This document shows positions 23,008 to 33,104 of a stretch of 64,000 nt of DNA, in pieces. Location: the NCBI GenBank assembly GCA_033439685.1, contig JAUEDM010000001.1, forward strand, positions 1,054,001 through 1,118,000. Reading direction: 5' to 3'. Under the pieces are notes generated by a model. The model saw only the letters and a program-made list of their open reading frames with translations. It was not told where the DNA came from and ran no database searches. Within the stretch, counting starts at the first letter, position 1. Each line of letters starts with the position of its first letter. Source of the stretch: Apodospora peruviana. Taxonomy: Eukaryota; Ascomycota; Sordariomycetes; Sordariales; Lasiosphaeriaceae. A program made the translations under genes and the position numbers.

Positions 23008-23070
23008 GGGGACCCAATAGGGCCACGGGTACCCGTGTATTCGCGGGTCCCCGCGAACCTATTGGGCCCC
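23008..23070. repeat. Left terminal repeat block of the MULE unit
   Basis: This block contains CACGGGTACCCGTG, a perfect 14-bp palindrome (23024-23037), then CGCGGGTCCCCGCG, a near-palindrome with one central mismatch (23042-23055), then CCTATTGGGCCCC. It therefore carries an outward end (CCCAATAGG) and, only about 45 bp later, the same sequence in inverse orientation. Confidence 0.7.
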
Positions 23071-23154
23071 ACCCACCTCACACGTCTGCAGTCACAAAAC
23101 CCCATTTCAAGTCCAACTCACAACTGCAGTTGCTAAGTCCTTGAATTCTCTATG

Positions 23155-23590
23155 CTAAACACTAACTATAATGCATTCCTCTTCCAGGTTCTCGGCTGAA
23201 TATACAGCCTGCTGCTCCTCGATATCCTTATCTATCCTCTTCCAGATATCATCCACACCTCTTCTTCCAATGTTAGATAGCTCATCTTCTCTCTTCTGAG
23301 CTACTTGAGCTTCAATCTGACTGTCCTCTGCTCTACTCCAATCTAGATAGGCCATCATCTCCTTTGTCCAGTCCCTCGAGCCTGTTGAAGTGGTACACTG
23401 CTTTGTCATCTGCTTATAGTCAAGACACCACTTTTGTCTGCCTGCCTGTCTTCTCCTTAGTTGACCTTCCCGTGACAAAGGCGTAGCCGCGTGCTGCCGC
23501 CCATGCGTTGATCGACTTAATCAAGGCATCCCGAGACTCGTAATCGCCCTCAGGAGGGAGACAATCGTCCGGAATGAGGCAATTCCCCCA
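23155..23590 (-). pseudogene. MULE transposase remnant, left copy (internal deletion)
   Basis: On the minus strand the N-terminal part reads IPDDCLPPEGDYESRDALIK, AWAAARGYAFVTGRSTKEKT, the FAR1-like DNA-binding start of fungal Mutator-like transposases. Immediately after GRQTK it joins, out of frame, to WCLDYKQMTKQCTTSTGSRD and the C-terminal acidic coiled-coil region ending AENLEEECIIV. The whole central part, including the MULE catalytic domain and zinc finger, is deleted. The start codon region is also changed compared with the right copy. It is non-functional. Confidence 0.75.
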
Positions 23591-23760
23591 ATTAAGTTTG
23601 CATCCATTCTCAGAGCACTGCTAAATGACCAAGGAGAAGTGAGTGAGTGAGACGCGTCAAATCGCGATGCGTTGTCGAGGCGGCCGTTTTGGGCCATTAC
23701 CGCGCTCTTAACGCGTCGCGATATACGACGCGATCCTCTTCATGGCACGATACCGTAAAG

Positions 23761-24967
23761 ATGGAACCAGCTTCATTTCCTGACGACTGCCTCCCTCCTG
23801 AAGGCGAATACGAATCACGAGATGCCCTCTTCAAGGCGATCAATACGTGGGCGCAGCCCAAGGGCTACGCGTTTACTACCGGGAAGTCAACCAGAGAAAA
23901 GAGCGGTAGATAGACAGTCACATATTCATCTGATCGATGTCGCCAGCCTCCTAGTGTGTTTAGAGAGCGACGACGGAAGACAACTACCAGAGGGATCGGC
24001 TGCCAATTCTCTTTACTAGCAAAGGAATCCTTGGATAAGACTGTCTGGACCTTGAGGCATCGTCCTGACAGACGGTTTGCCGTACATAACCACAAGCCAA
24101 GTCAGCACCCGTCCGCTCATCCAGTACATCGAATACTTTCTAAGGAGACTGTTACTACGCTCGCCAGCTTTTCAAACGCTGGGATTGCCCCTAAGGACAT
24201 TCGAACGTATATCCGCCAGAACCACAACGATATGGCAACTCAGCAGGATATCTACAACCGCATTGCAGATACCAAACAAGCAGTCTGCGAAGGCCAGAGT
24301 TCTATCCACGCACTTGCACTCAACTGGATAAAGAAGGGTTCTGGAGTCGAATGCAATTTGATTCAGATGGCCGGGTTACAGCTGTTTTGCCCAGGTATCA
24401 CACGAAGCCCTGAGGAAGGTCGAAGAGCGGCGGAAACTTCTTACGAGAAAAGACCCACCTTTCCCGCCAACTTGTTCAGGTTCTTTCTCTCGATCTATAG
24501 GGCTACCTTGTGCTCACATCCTGAAAGATTTGTTAAACTGGAACCTGGTCCTTCGGCTTCACTAGACTACTGTGATCCACGGGCAATCTACCAAAGATAT
24601 GTCAAAGCAAGAGACGCCTGGTATAAAGCCCAATCACGTGGGAGTATCAAAACCAACCAACAATACCGGAAGGCAATGGGCTTGCCTCTACGATACAACA
24701 AAGCAAGCTACGAGTGGTGTCTTGACTATAAGCAGATGACAAAGCAGTGTACCACTTCAAAAGGCTCAAGGGACAAAGGAGGAGATGATGGCCTATCTGG
24801 ATTGGAGCAAAGCAGAAGACGATCGAGTTGAGGCCCTAGTAGCTCAGGAGAGGGAAAATGAACCATTTGACACTGGGAGAAGAGGTGTTGGCGATATTTA
24901 GAGGAGGGTAGAGAGGGATATTGAGGAGCAGCGGGCTGCATATTTGGCCGAGAACACAGAAGAGTAA
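23761..24967 (+). pseudogene. MULE transposase remnant, right copy
   Basis: The frame starts MEPASFPDDCLPPEGEYESR and KGYAFTTGKSTREKSGR, then meets a TAG at 23911 where the left copy has CAG (Gln). It resumes as RRRKTTTRGIGCQFSLLAKE, DRRFAVHNHKPSQHPSAHP and the helical KDIRTYIRQNHND block. A frameshift follows near 24317, after which EGFWSRMQFDSDGRVTAVL can be read. The catalytic DDE part is then missing, and the sequence jumps to QVSHEALRKVEERRKLL and CSGSFSRSIGLPCAH, the SWIM-type zinc finger. The C-terminus has a further frameshift near 24774 and a TAG at 24899 where the left copy has TGG (Trp). It is a decayed FAR1/MULE transposase. Confidence 0.78.
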
Positions 24968-25097
24968 TTTATTATAGTTGGAGCTCAGTACTCACAATTC
25001 AAGGGTTTTGGTATCGCAGTTGTAGAAGGTCTTGGACTTCGAGGGGTTTTGGTGACGGCCGTCGCTGGCGCGGCAGTACGGCGGCTTACCTAATATT

Positions 25098-25208
25098 CGC
25101 GGGTACCCGCGAACCTATTGGGCCCCGAGGTGGGAAGCGGGCTTATATAATGCGCACGGGTACCCGTGAAATTTTACAGACACGGGTACCCGTGGCCCTA
25201 TTGGGCCC
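25098..25208. repeat. Right terminal repeat block of the MULE unit
   Basis: Three perfect 14-bp palindromes lie here: CGCGGGTACCCGCG (25098-25111) and CACGGGTACCCGTG twice (25155-25168 and 25181-25194). Two copies of CCTATTGGGCCC follow the first and the last palindrome. The first palindrome with CCTATTGGGCCCC matches a segment of the left block in the same orientation, so the sub-terminal block is inverted relative to its transposase copy on one of the two sides. Confidence 0.7.
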
Positions 25209-25216
25209 TTCATCAG

Positions 25217-26259
25217 GGTCTTTGGTCATAGGTACGGAATACTGACAACTGTTCATGACACAGCCTCAGTTCAATCCCAACAAAGCATTCATGATTTGGT
25301 CTGAATGTGAGTGACCGAGTTCATCGCCAGCGGCCCTCGGTAAAGTCTCATGACGATTCTGGTGGAAAGATTTGTGATAAACGGACGATTATTGCGGATG
25401 AGTTAGTACGCTCCAGAGCCGTACCGCGGCCCGAATACATATACGCATCTATACGTTAGCCAAGCCTCTCACCGCGATGCGCTCAAAACATGGCGGCGAT
25501 ACCATCGTGAATGCCTGGGGCGGAGACCAGCTTATATTGAAAGAGTTTGCTGCAGCGCCTCTCTTGACAGTCTCTGTGGCCTAACACGCCTCACCAACTT
25601 GGTAATTGTGGTGGAGGACATTCCAAATGAGAGTCAGATAGGATCGCCCGAAATGGGCATGTGGTGTGGCCGCAGCTGCTTGGCAGGCTGCCTCCGGCCG
25701 CCGACCCTTCCAAACAAGTGTTACCGAGCATGTGCGGAGCCAGTGACATCGCTCCCAGAGTCTCTTGACCCAGAGCTCAGCCACGATTTACCACGTTATC
25801 GGTCGGTGTTGGATGAGGGAAATTCTACCAAGAATCCGCCGAGACAAAATTCCAAGGTGCTAGAGCAGGCAAATTGGATGATTACGGGCACACTTGCCGA
25901 ATTGATTGACAGATGCTTGCGCGGGGGTTGGGGTCACGGTCTTTTGGTAGCGTCCAAGTCCTGGAGGTTGAAGGGAGAGGAGAGGCAAGGCGGAATCTCT
26001 GCCATCCGCAACCTGCTTTCGCGACCCACAGTGGTGAAACCTTAAACTCAACGTCACCCGTCCGGCTTTGTGGTCAGGTCCTTTTCACGTCATTATAACC
26101 CGCCACCTCACCACTCTCTCACGCATCTTTCCTACGACACAAACTCCACGCAACATTCTCCTTTCGCAACAAATCGCATCTCTTCTACGATCTCAAAAAC
26201 GCCAATCTAGAATCAAGACTGTGAGCGCACAGGATACGACAAATAACACATTAAAGACA
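25217..26259. other. Intergenic, upstream of RCR-family gene
   Basis: A 148-codon plus-strand frame at 25599-26045 has no family resemblance and is not accepted. The segment 26080-26259 is pyrimidine- and CA-rich, fitting the 5' leader of the RCR-family gene. No RNA gene or repeat was recognised. Confidence 0.4.
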
Positions 26260-26931
26260 ATGGCGCCGACTCTGTCGCAAATCGCCGAAGTTGGCAAACG
26301 AGCAGTGTAAGTCCAAGCGATGCACGCCAAACTGCACGTTCGCACGAAGCTAACAAAACTCAACTTCTAGCTACTGCAGTTCAGGCTACTACTACAGCGG
26401 TGGAAGGTGCGTTCGGTATTCAGGATGGTACTGGTGGGGAAGATGGGTCTTTGCCGGCCTGATCGTCGTCTTCTTCATACTCGTACTGGCGGGCTTCGCG
26501 TATGTTTTCCAATCTCACCATTCCGATCTCAACACCATTCCGATCTCAACACCATTCCTTACTAACATATGATGGCTGTTGGACTTAGACGAAAAAACGC
26601 CCGTCGTCGCCGTGGCATCGGCCAACAACCGCTCTACGGCACTGGCTTCCTGGCCGGACCCGCTCCGCCGTATACCCCGTACCAGGGTGGAGGCCCGCCG
26701 CCGCCGCAGTACAACCAGCAGCAACCCGTCTACCCCGAGAACACTGGCAACAAGTTTAACACCAACGATGGCTACTACGCCAACTACAACAACAACCAAC
26801 AACCCGCGCAGGGCTCGTCGCCGTACGGAAACCAACAGGAGGGCATCCAGCTACAACAGCCGGCTCAGACGTATCAGCGCAGTACGGTCGAAGATTACGC
26901 GCCTCCTGAGGGACCGCCACCGCGGAAATAA
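26260..26931 (+). CDS. RCR-family membrane protein (Congo-red resistance type)
   Basis: Rcr proteins are small single-pass membrane proteins that affect chitin deposition and plasma-membrane protein turnover, partly by binding Rsp5-type ubiquitin ligases. Exons are 26260-26306, 26371-26499 and 26589-26931, giving 172 aa. After a short luminal part with YCSSGYYYSGGRC comes YSGWYWWGRWVFAGLIVVFF (transmembrane about residues 41-59), then a basic stop-transfer RKNARRRRG, YGTGFLAG, and a Pro/Gln/Asn/Tyr-rich cytosolic tail. A PPQY (PPxY) motif and an APPYTPY stretch could bind WW domains. The second intron (26500-26588) carries a perfect 17-bp tandem duplication. Family assignment rests on the membrane segment, RRRRG and YGTG pattern. 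Confidence 0.8.
26523..26556. repeat. 17-bp tandem duplication inside an intron
   Basis: The unit CCGATCTCAACACCATT occurs twice in succession at 26523-26539 and 26540-26556, in intron 2 of the RCR-family gene. It is preceded by a partial third copy (AATCTCACCATT). It does not touch the donor or acceptor sites. Confidence 0.9.
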
Positions 26932-29900
26932 TGGTCCGATGTGTCGTTGAAGGAGCGATAGACGGCAGGTTTGGGGGGGATTGCATTTCTTTCACGAGAC
27001 CGATCTCAGGGGTTGATGGTATAAAACACCAGGTTTGCGGCGTTTGGTGGGTTATTTTCTTTGTTCGGGTATGACATGAGCGATGTATTTGGTTTTGTTT
27101 CTGCATGGAGCCGGAGGGAGGACCAATTCCTTTGTTATTTTGCGCTGTTTGGGGCGCGGTCTTTCACGAGTCCAGGCAGGCAAACATACCGAACGCAGAA
27201 CCTGCCGCATAGATGTCGCATAGCTCTCCGTTGGGCTGACAGGCAACGCTGAGTAATACGTTTCTCTCTACCTGTTCATTTTTCTTTTCTCAAGTCAGTA
27301 TTGAGGTTGGATCGTTGTATATTGTTGGTTACATTTTTCCAAAAGCAAAAATTTAATAGGATTATTTTCATCTTGGTGTAGTGAGAATACGCGGATCTGA
27401 TAGTTGGTCCGAGATGTGGTCTCTGTCAAATCGAGGAGCTTTACACTCGCTGTTGCTTCAATGAATGGCATGTGAAGACAATGTGGAAGGTTGAAGTTAA
27501 AATAGAGTGTTTCTTGCTGTGATTGATGATCGGTATGGCTCCACATAGGGTCAGGGTCCTTTATGAATGACTCGTGAACTTTGCCTACTGTACTGTAGAT
27601 ATCTCCTTGCCTAGGAGAGGAGATATTGTGTACCAGTGCGCTGCCACAAAAAGATGGCACACATCGCACTACGAAGTTTTGTCCGAATAGTTGAGCCACC
27701 TCTGCCTACCATCACATAATAGAAAAATCCAAATAAAATTGAGATAGATTATTTCCCTACCTGTTAAGCTGCACGAAAACTTTGACAATTATCGAGCAAA
27801 GTATCGTGGATTTGTTGTGTTGCCAAGTTGATAATGTTGTTCGCGTGGTGGGATCTGTGCCATCTTTTTATGGCAGCGCCTTGTATACCTATCTAGTGTA
27901 CTAGTGGATCATATCACCTTCTGAGGCAAATACTCTCGCCGTTGTAGAAAGGATACAATGACTGGCCCGCTACCGCTTCGGTTCCGGGGCGGAGGTACGT
28001 TATCCGGGCCGAAGGAAGGATACCGGGAGAGCGGAAGCAAGCGGCTGGTGTCCGCTTGTTAGCACCGTTAATGCGACAATTCTCTTTTGATTCTTTGTCA
28101 TAACTGATCTAGAGTCAATAATCATGGACATCTCGGAGGTTACCTGTACCAAGACCTGCTAGCTGGCGACGGAGCCTGAGTGCCCCCTTTTCCTTTTCTT
28201 GAATTCGAGTAAAAGATCGGCCGTGAGTGATCGGCTATGAGCGTCCATGGTCATGACCGAAGTCACACTAGACCGTAGGAGTAACATGGGAGAGACCTGC
28301 CGGTATTGATGAGGTGCAGGTGTCACATTGTGGAATCATAGTGAGAGGAAACTTCGTTCCTTCATCTGAATTTCAGTCCATTTTCGAGTTGTGTTTGTGT
28401 TGAACAAAAACGGGGACCGGCAGCCGCATTACGGAGTTCATATCCAATCGCTTCCAAAATTGCTCTACGGAGCGGCGTCCCCTCGGGAGGCGGCCGAATT
28501 TGATATCTCCAGCCTCCTCTGCCACTGTGGCCACAGCCACCGCTCTTTGTACATCGCTCCTATTGCGGAGCGAATGTGCTGAGGCTGGCAGGGCAATGTG
28601 GTCAATCCCAATTCCCTTTGTTCGGTTCAAACATCGCCCAGACCCCGCAACCTCCCTAGCCAGGATGACCTTGAGTTTTATTCCCACTTTTGGCAATTGA
28701 AGGGGACTCGAAACTCCACATCACAATGGGGAAGTTCATCTGGATGGGTTTGGCGTTCTTTGAGAGGGAATTTTGACAGCTCTTCTATTTTTGCAGACAC
28801 ACGTCAGATAACTGCCTCTTGCTTACAATGAAGAAACAGAAACACACTACGTAACCACAGGCTGTGCCATTTTTGTCGGGTTTGATCCCCTTCGTGGGAG
28901 AGAGGATTAGCCTGATCAGTTTGCCGACCCGATGGAGGGTCGAGGCTTGGGGCTCCTCAGGGTCGTTCGTTGCGAGATAGCCAATCCTTGCCCCGTACCT
29001 TGCAGTTCTGGGTCTCTGGAGCAGGTTGTTTAAAAGGGGGGGCCCATGCGCACCAGTCAACCAGGCACACTCCCGAGTCCCGCATCTTGCCTTGTTTCGC
29101 AAGCACACGCCCGACTGTCTGCTTATTCTTTTCAGAGCGCGCTCTTCTTTTTCCCTCTCCTTTTCCTGTCGCCCAGCTCTGCTCTCAGCTTGCTGCGCCC
29201 GTTGAAGTTTCACGTCCATGTGAGACGGACCAGCCAGCTTTCGCAGCAAGCCCAGCATAGCGAAACCCCTTGGATAATAAACCACACCTTCGTTTTTGGC
29301 AAGGGGTGTCACGAACGGCTTCTTGTCCAGCCCTCCATCTTCACATTCCTTCTGATCGGATCTCACACCACGCCTTTCTTCCATCGTTTCTTACTTACTC
29401 CAAAGCTGCACCGCCCAGCGCGCACTTTCACACATCACGCGCCCCGCCGCCGCTGTTTCATTCTTTTTCACTACTTTATTGTCACGCGCTGCCGTGAAAC
29501 TCTCGTTGATTGCCACGTTATCGACTCTCGTTCTCATTGCCGGCTGCCGACCGACAACATCACGTTATTTTATCAAATTCAATCACGACACATATTTTCA
29601 ACGAAATCCAGGTTCTCTTGTCTTTTGGAACAAGTTGTCTTTTCTGCATACGACGGGTCATTTGTTTTAGCCGATTTTATACTTCGCCCATAAACGACCG
29701 AAAGCGATCATACGCGTACACCCAAATCGAGAAAGGAACAGGATGAAGCTGTAGTATTCGGCATTTTGGACACATCCCATCCGGCGGCCGGTCCTGGTTC
29801 TACCTACGGCCCTCTTTTCTCAACTCACCACCAATCTCGATCGGCGAAGACCTGTGCGGCGGTACCTCCTCCGAATTTCGTGCGTGGCAGTTTGACTGCC

Positions 29901-29955
29901 CGATACTGGGACTTGCTGAAGTAAAGGACCCCAAAGGGAGGGAAGGGAAAACAGG
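26932..29955. other. Intergenic between RCR-family and fibroin-3-related genes
   Basis: This is 3 kb without a supported gene. A 134-codon minus-strand frame (27699-27295, MAQLFGQNFVVRC...) has fairly even composition and might be an orphan gene, but nothing confirms it. A 199-codon minus frame at 28785-29384 overlaps pyrimidine-rich sequence that is more likely the 5' leader of the next gene. No RNA gene was recognised. Confidence 0.4.
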
Positions 29956-31754
29956 ATGCCTGCGGTCAACGTGGCCATGCAGCGCAGTCTGCGGGAGGGG
30001 TTCGAAGAGTTGCTGCTGGCTAGTCTACGCCCGGCACTCGAACGGAGGATGGATATCCAAGGCGAAATCAGCGATGCGAAGACCGCTTTCTCCAGCTGGG
30101 ACAATTGCATGCAGGCATCATTTTGCAAGTAGGTTGTGGCTCTTTTTGTCTGTGCCAAGTCTTCTATCCGTCGCGGCTGCTAACATTGTTGACCAAAAGG
30201 TGGCCTGTGATTGCGATCATCATCATTGGTGGCTTGATCATCTTCTCTGTCGTTTGGTGCATTATCAGATGCGCCTGCTGTGGCCTCTCGTGCTGCTGCT
30301 CGTGCTTCTCGTGCCTGAAATGCTGCGGCGACTGCTGTGGTTGCTGCGATCCTCCCAGAGGCAAGCGAAGCAAATATCTCGACGAACCGTATATACCGCC
30401 GAATCAAGGATACCAGAAAACGGCGCCCATGACTCCCTTTGCTCCGGCCCCGGCGTTGAACCACCACGCGATGAGCCCGACGTTCTCCTCGATGCCAGCA
30501 GCAGCGACGATACCTCCTCAGTATGCCGAATTCGATGTCAGCAAGAAGCCGGTGGGCGAGGACGCCCTCCCCGCCATGCCCACTTGGGACGACGCTGGAA
30601 GCAAGAAGATCGCTGTTGAAGAGGCTGTCGAGATGGACCAGCTGAAAAAGAAGCCCGAGGCGGGCAGCGCGCAGAATCTGGCCGAAACGGCCGGAGCAGC
30701 GGGAGCCGCAGGAGCGGTGGCTGGCACGGCCTTGGCGGGACCACGAGCAAGCCCCGTCCAGTCTCCGGTGAACCGGAGTCCGTATGGGCCCCCGGGTCCT
30801 GCTCCAGGCCCAGGCTCGAGTGGATATTTTGCCGCGCCGGGCGCCGTTGATAACGACCCCTATGCCCAGAACGGACACGACTACCACCAGCCCGGTGGTG
30901 GTGCCTTTGGCCAGGCCCAAGGTATGGGGCCTGACCAAGGGTATGGAGGACCTGATCAAGGATACGGATTGGCTGTAGCGGGCCCTGGAATGGGGCCCGG
31001 TAGGCGGTCTCCCCGTGCCGGCGGTGGTGGGTATAACGATGGAGGATATGGCCCGCCGGCACGGCAGGGCAGCTACGATACCTACGGCAACATGCCACCC
31101 CAACAAAACCAACCCTACGACAATTACAACGACAACTACAACTCGCAATCTGGCGGTCAGGGGTATGGGATGGGACCAGGAATAAGACCGCGCCGGTCAC
31201 CTCGCGATATGCAGATGGGTGGTGGTGGTGGACCTGGTGGTTACGGACAGCCGCAAGATTTGATGCGCAGGTCCCCCAGTGCACCGGCTGAAGCAAACTA
31301 TGGTGCTGTCAACGGTTACGATAGGTCGCCCAGTGCTCCGGCAGAAACAAATTATGGTGCGGGCCGTTACGATAATCGGCAAATGCCGCCTTCGAGGCAG
31401 TACTCGTCCGATTCGCAGCGACCGTTGCGCGGCGGCCCGACCCCTAGGCGCCAATACTCCCACGATGTAGAGCCGACACTTCCTCCCATCCCAGCGCAAG
31501 ATTTCGGTGGTGGTGGCGGAGGGTTCGACTTCAACACCTCGGGATACAGTCGGCCGAACACAGGACATGGAAATGATAACAGCTACAGGCAGCCGAGCCC
31601 GGCGGCGGTTATGCCGGAATTACCTGCCTCGCAACCGCAGCAACAGCAGGCATCATATCCAGGGTATAAGCCTTACCAGCCGCCTTCTGCCAACAATGGG
31701 GGCAGTGGTGGTGGTGGGCAACAGCAAGGGCAGAGTAACTGGAGCGGGTTATAA
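29956..31754 (+). CDS. Fibroin-3-related Cys-rich membrane protein
   Basis: This matches a fungal family usually labelled 'fibroin-3 related', whose role is unknown; yeast Pin2 has a similar plan. Exons are 29956-30128 and 30200-31754, giving 575 aa. The N-terminal 58 residues (MPAVNVAMQRSLREGFEELL, SSWDNCMQASFCK) are followed by a single transmembrane helix WPVIAIIIIGGLIIFSVVW (about 59-79). A cluster of about 17 cysteines in CACCGLSCCCSCFSCLKCCG and CCGCCDPPRG follows, a likely palmitoylation region. Then come the conserved QYAEFDVSKKP, EDALPAMPTWDDAGSKK and EEAVEMDQLKKKP motifs, and a very long Gly/Pro/Tyr/Gln/Asn-rich disordered tail. Direct repeats RSPSAPAE(A/T)NYGA occur near residues 440-470. 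The intron is 71 bp and the junction codon gives K58. Confidence 0.8.
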
Positions 31755-32873
31755 TGAATGTACTATTCACTGGACAGATATAATTGACTGCCATTTTGGG
31801 AAGATACCTATTTATCTATCTATGGGGAGAACAGAAATGATTAGAGGTTTAGATGGTGGTTTGGCTACCTATTACCCTCCCTTTTTTTTTTTTTTTTTTT
31901 AATTTCTTCGTGGTCGAGAACGGAGCTTGGAGCGACCCGGCAAGACTACCTCGTTGTCTCGAAAGTTTCTTGTGTCTTTTGGCGCAAAAAGGCGTTCATG
32001 ATATTGAGACTGTTTAAGAAAAGGGGGATAAAGTATAGGGGTATTTTTTAAGTACCTTATTTACCTCTCATGGACGGTTCATAGCTGGTCATATTATGCT
32101 TGGGGATTCATGTCTGGTTGTCTGTTTTCCCATCATTTCGGGGTGTTCTGGTTTATTATCAAGTAGCGAAAGAGTTGACAGCTGGCGAGTCTGGTTGGTG
32201 CTCTTTTCTTTCATGGTTGGAGTGGTTGGAGTGGTTGGAGTGGTTGGAGTGGTTGGAGTGGTCTTGGGCCGTCGTCGAGCTCGGAAGGCTGTGCATGCAT
32301 GCCTTGGAGATGAGCAGGAGGAAAGGCAAGGAAAATTTTACTGGAACCGACCATCATAGAGGGAGATAACTATCTACTATCGCTGGAGTCGGTGATTAGG
32401 TGGGGAATGACTCGGGATCATTTTCTGGTGATAGCAACACCCGTCCGTGTATGGATATTGAAATGGCTGTGCCTACCATGCATCATATTGGATACTTGTG
32501 CAGTAGGGAGATGGCGTCTCGGCCGACCCAAGCTGAGCTCATGTGCCGAGGTGTCTATTGTTTACTTGAAGATACGTCTGATTCTGTCCAAGTACGGTGT
32601 TCAACGTGATGGATATAATACCTGCCTTAAAGATGACACAGTAAATCGGGAATTTCACTCAGTTGACGGTAGACTGAGTTCACCTATAATATGCTGCTGT
32701 GTGTAACCTCGTTGTTTCCAACTAAGACTTCCAAACAACCCGGATACGTACCACCAAAACAGTTTCCCAGTACTACGGTTCGGATCCTTTCGGCCGCTCT
32801 GGAGGCCACGCAACCCGAGAACGAAGCCCGAGATCGGTCCGCATCCAACCCGTTGCGGCCGGGATGGCAGAAG
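31755..32873. other. Intergenic, fibroin-3-related 3' flank
   Basis: A T-run of 19 lies at about 31882-31900 and a tandem GGTTGGAGT array at 32215-32262. Short ORFs around 32392-32706 have no family resemblance. No gene is supported. Confidence 0.45.
32215..32262. repeat. 9-bp tandem repeat GGTTGGAGT, about 5.3 copies
   Basis: Five perfect copies of GGTTGGAGT run from 32215 to 32259 and a partial copy (GGT) follows. It lies in non-coding DNA. Each unit has two GG pairs, so the plus strand could form two-layer G-quadruplexes. Confidence 0.95.
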
Positions 32874-33104
32874 TACACCATTCCACGGTAAACAGTAGCC
32901 ATCGAGGACTTACAAGGGACCCAGTTCGTGATTTTCAGGGCTCCTGGTAGCCATCCTGGAAATACTCATTTTAAGCAGCAAATATTCCTTGTAACTACCG
33001 TCTCAGGCCCTAGCAGTCGATCGCAAAAGATATCATGGACAAACAATCTACAGGGTTTTGTAAAGTACGTACCCGATGGCTACTATTTACCGTGGAATGG
33101 TGTA
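32874..33104. mobile_element. MITE copy 2 (Tc1/mariner-type, TA target site)
   Basis: This 231-bp element has ends TACACCATTCCACGGTAAAC and TACCGTGGAATGGTGTA. The terminal inverted repeats are about 31 bp with one C/T mismatch. TA stands at both edges. It is the longer relative of the copy at 20977-21151 and keeps the left sub-terminal segment that copy 1 has lost. There is no ORF inside. Confidence 0.88.

Larger units (their letters stand above)
23000..25216. mobile_element. Head-to-head pair of defective MULE copies in one terminal-repeat unit
   Basis: The unit, about 23007-25209, starts with CCCAATAGGGCCACGGGTAC and ends with the inverted form GTACCCGTGGCCCTATTGGG. The 7-bp direct repeat TCATCAG flanks it at 23000-23006 and 25210-25216. 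The neighbouring bases extend this to an imperfect 9-bp pair (7 of 9), the size Mutator-like elements make. Inside are two transposase remnants pointing outward, one on each strand, that share N-terminal, C-terminal and 3' flank sequence. No internal terminal repeats were seen between the two start regions. Both copies lack the catalytic domain, so the unit cannot move by itself. Confidence 0.75.

Noticed and set aside
28785..29384. 199-codon minus-strand ORF
   Set aside because: Lies over a pyrimidine-rich region that reads better as the 5' leader of the fibroin-3-related gene. The long charged runs (EKEREKEERALKR) come from that base bias.
30180..31148. 322-codon minus-strand ORF
   Set aside because: Antisense shadow of the Gly/Pro-rich fibroin-3-related coding region.
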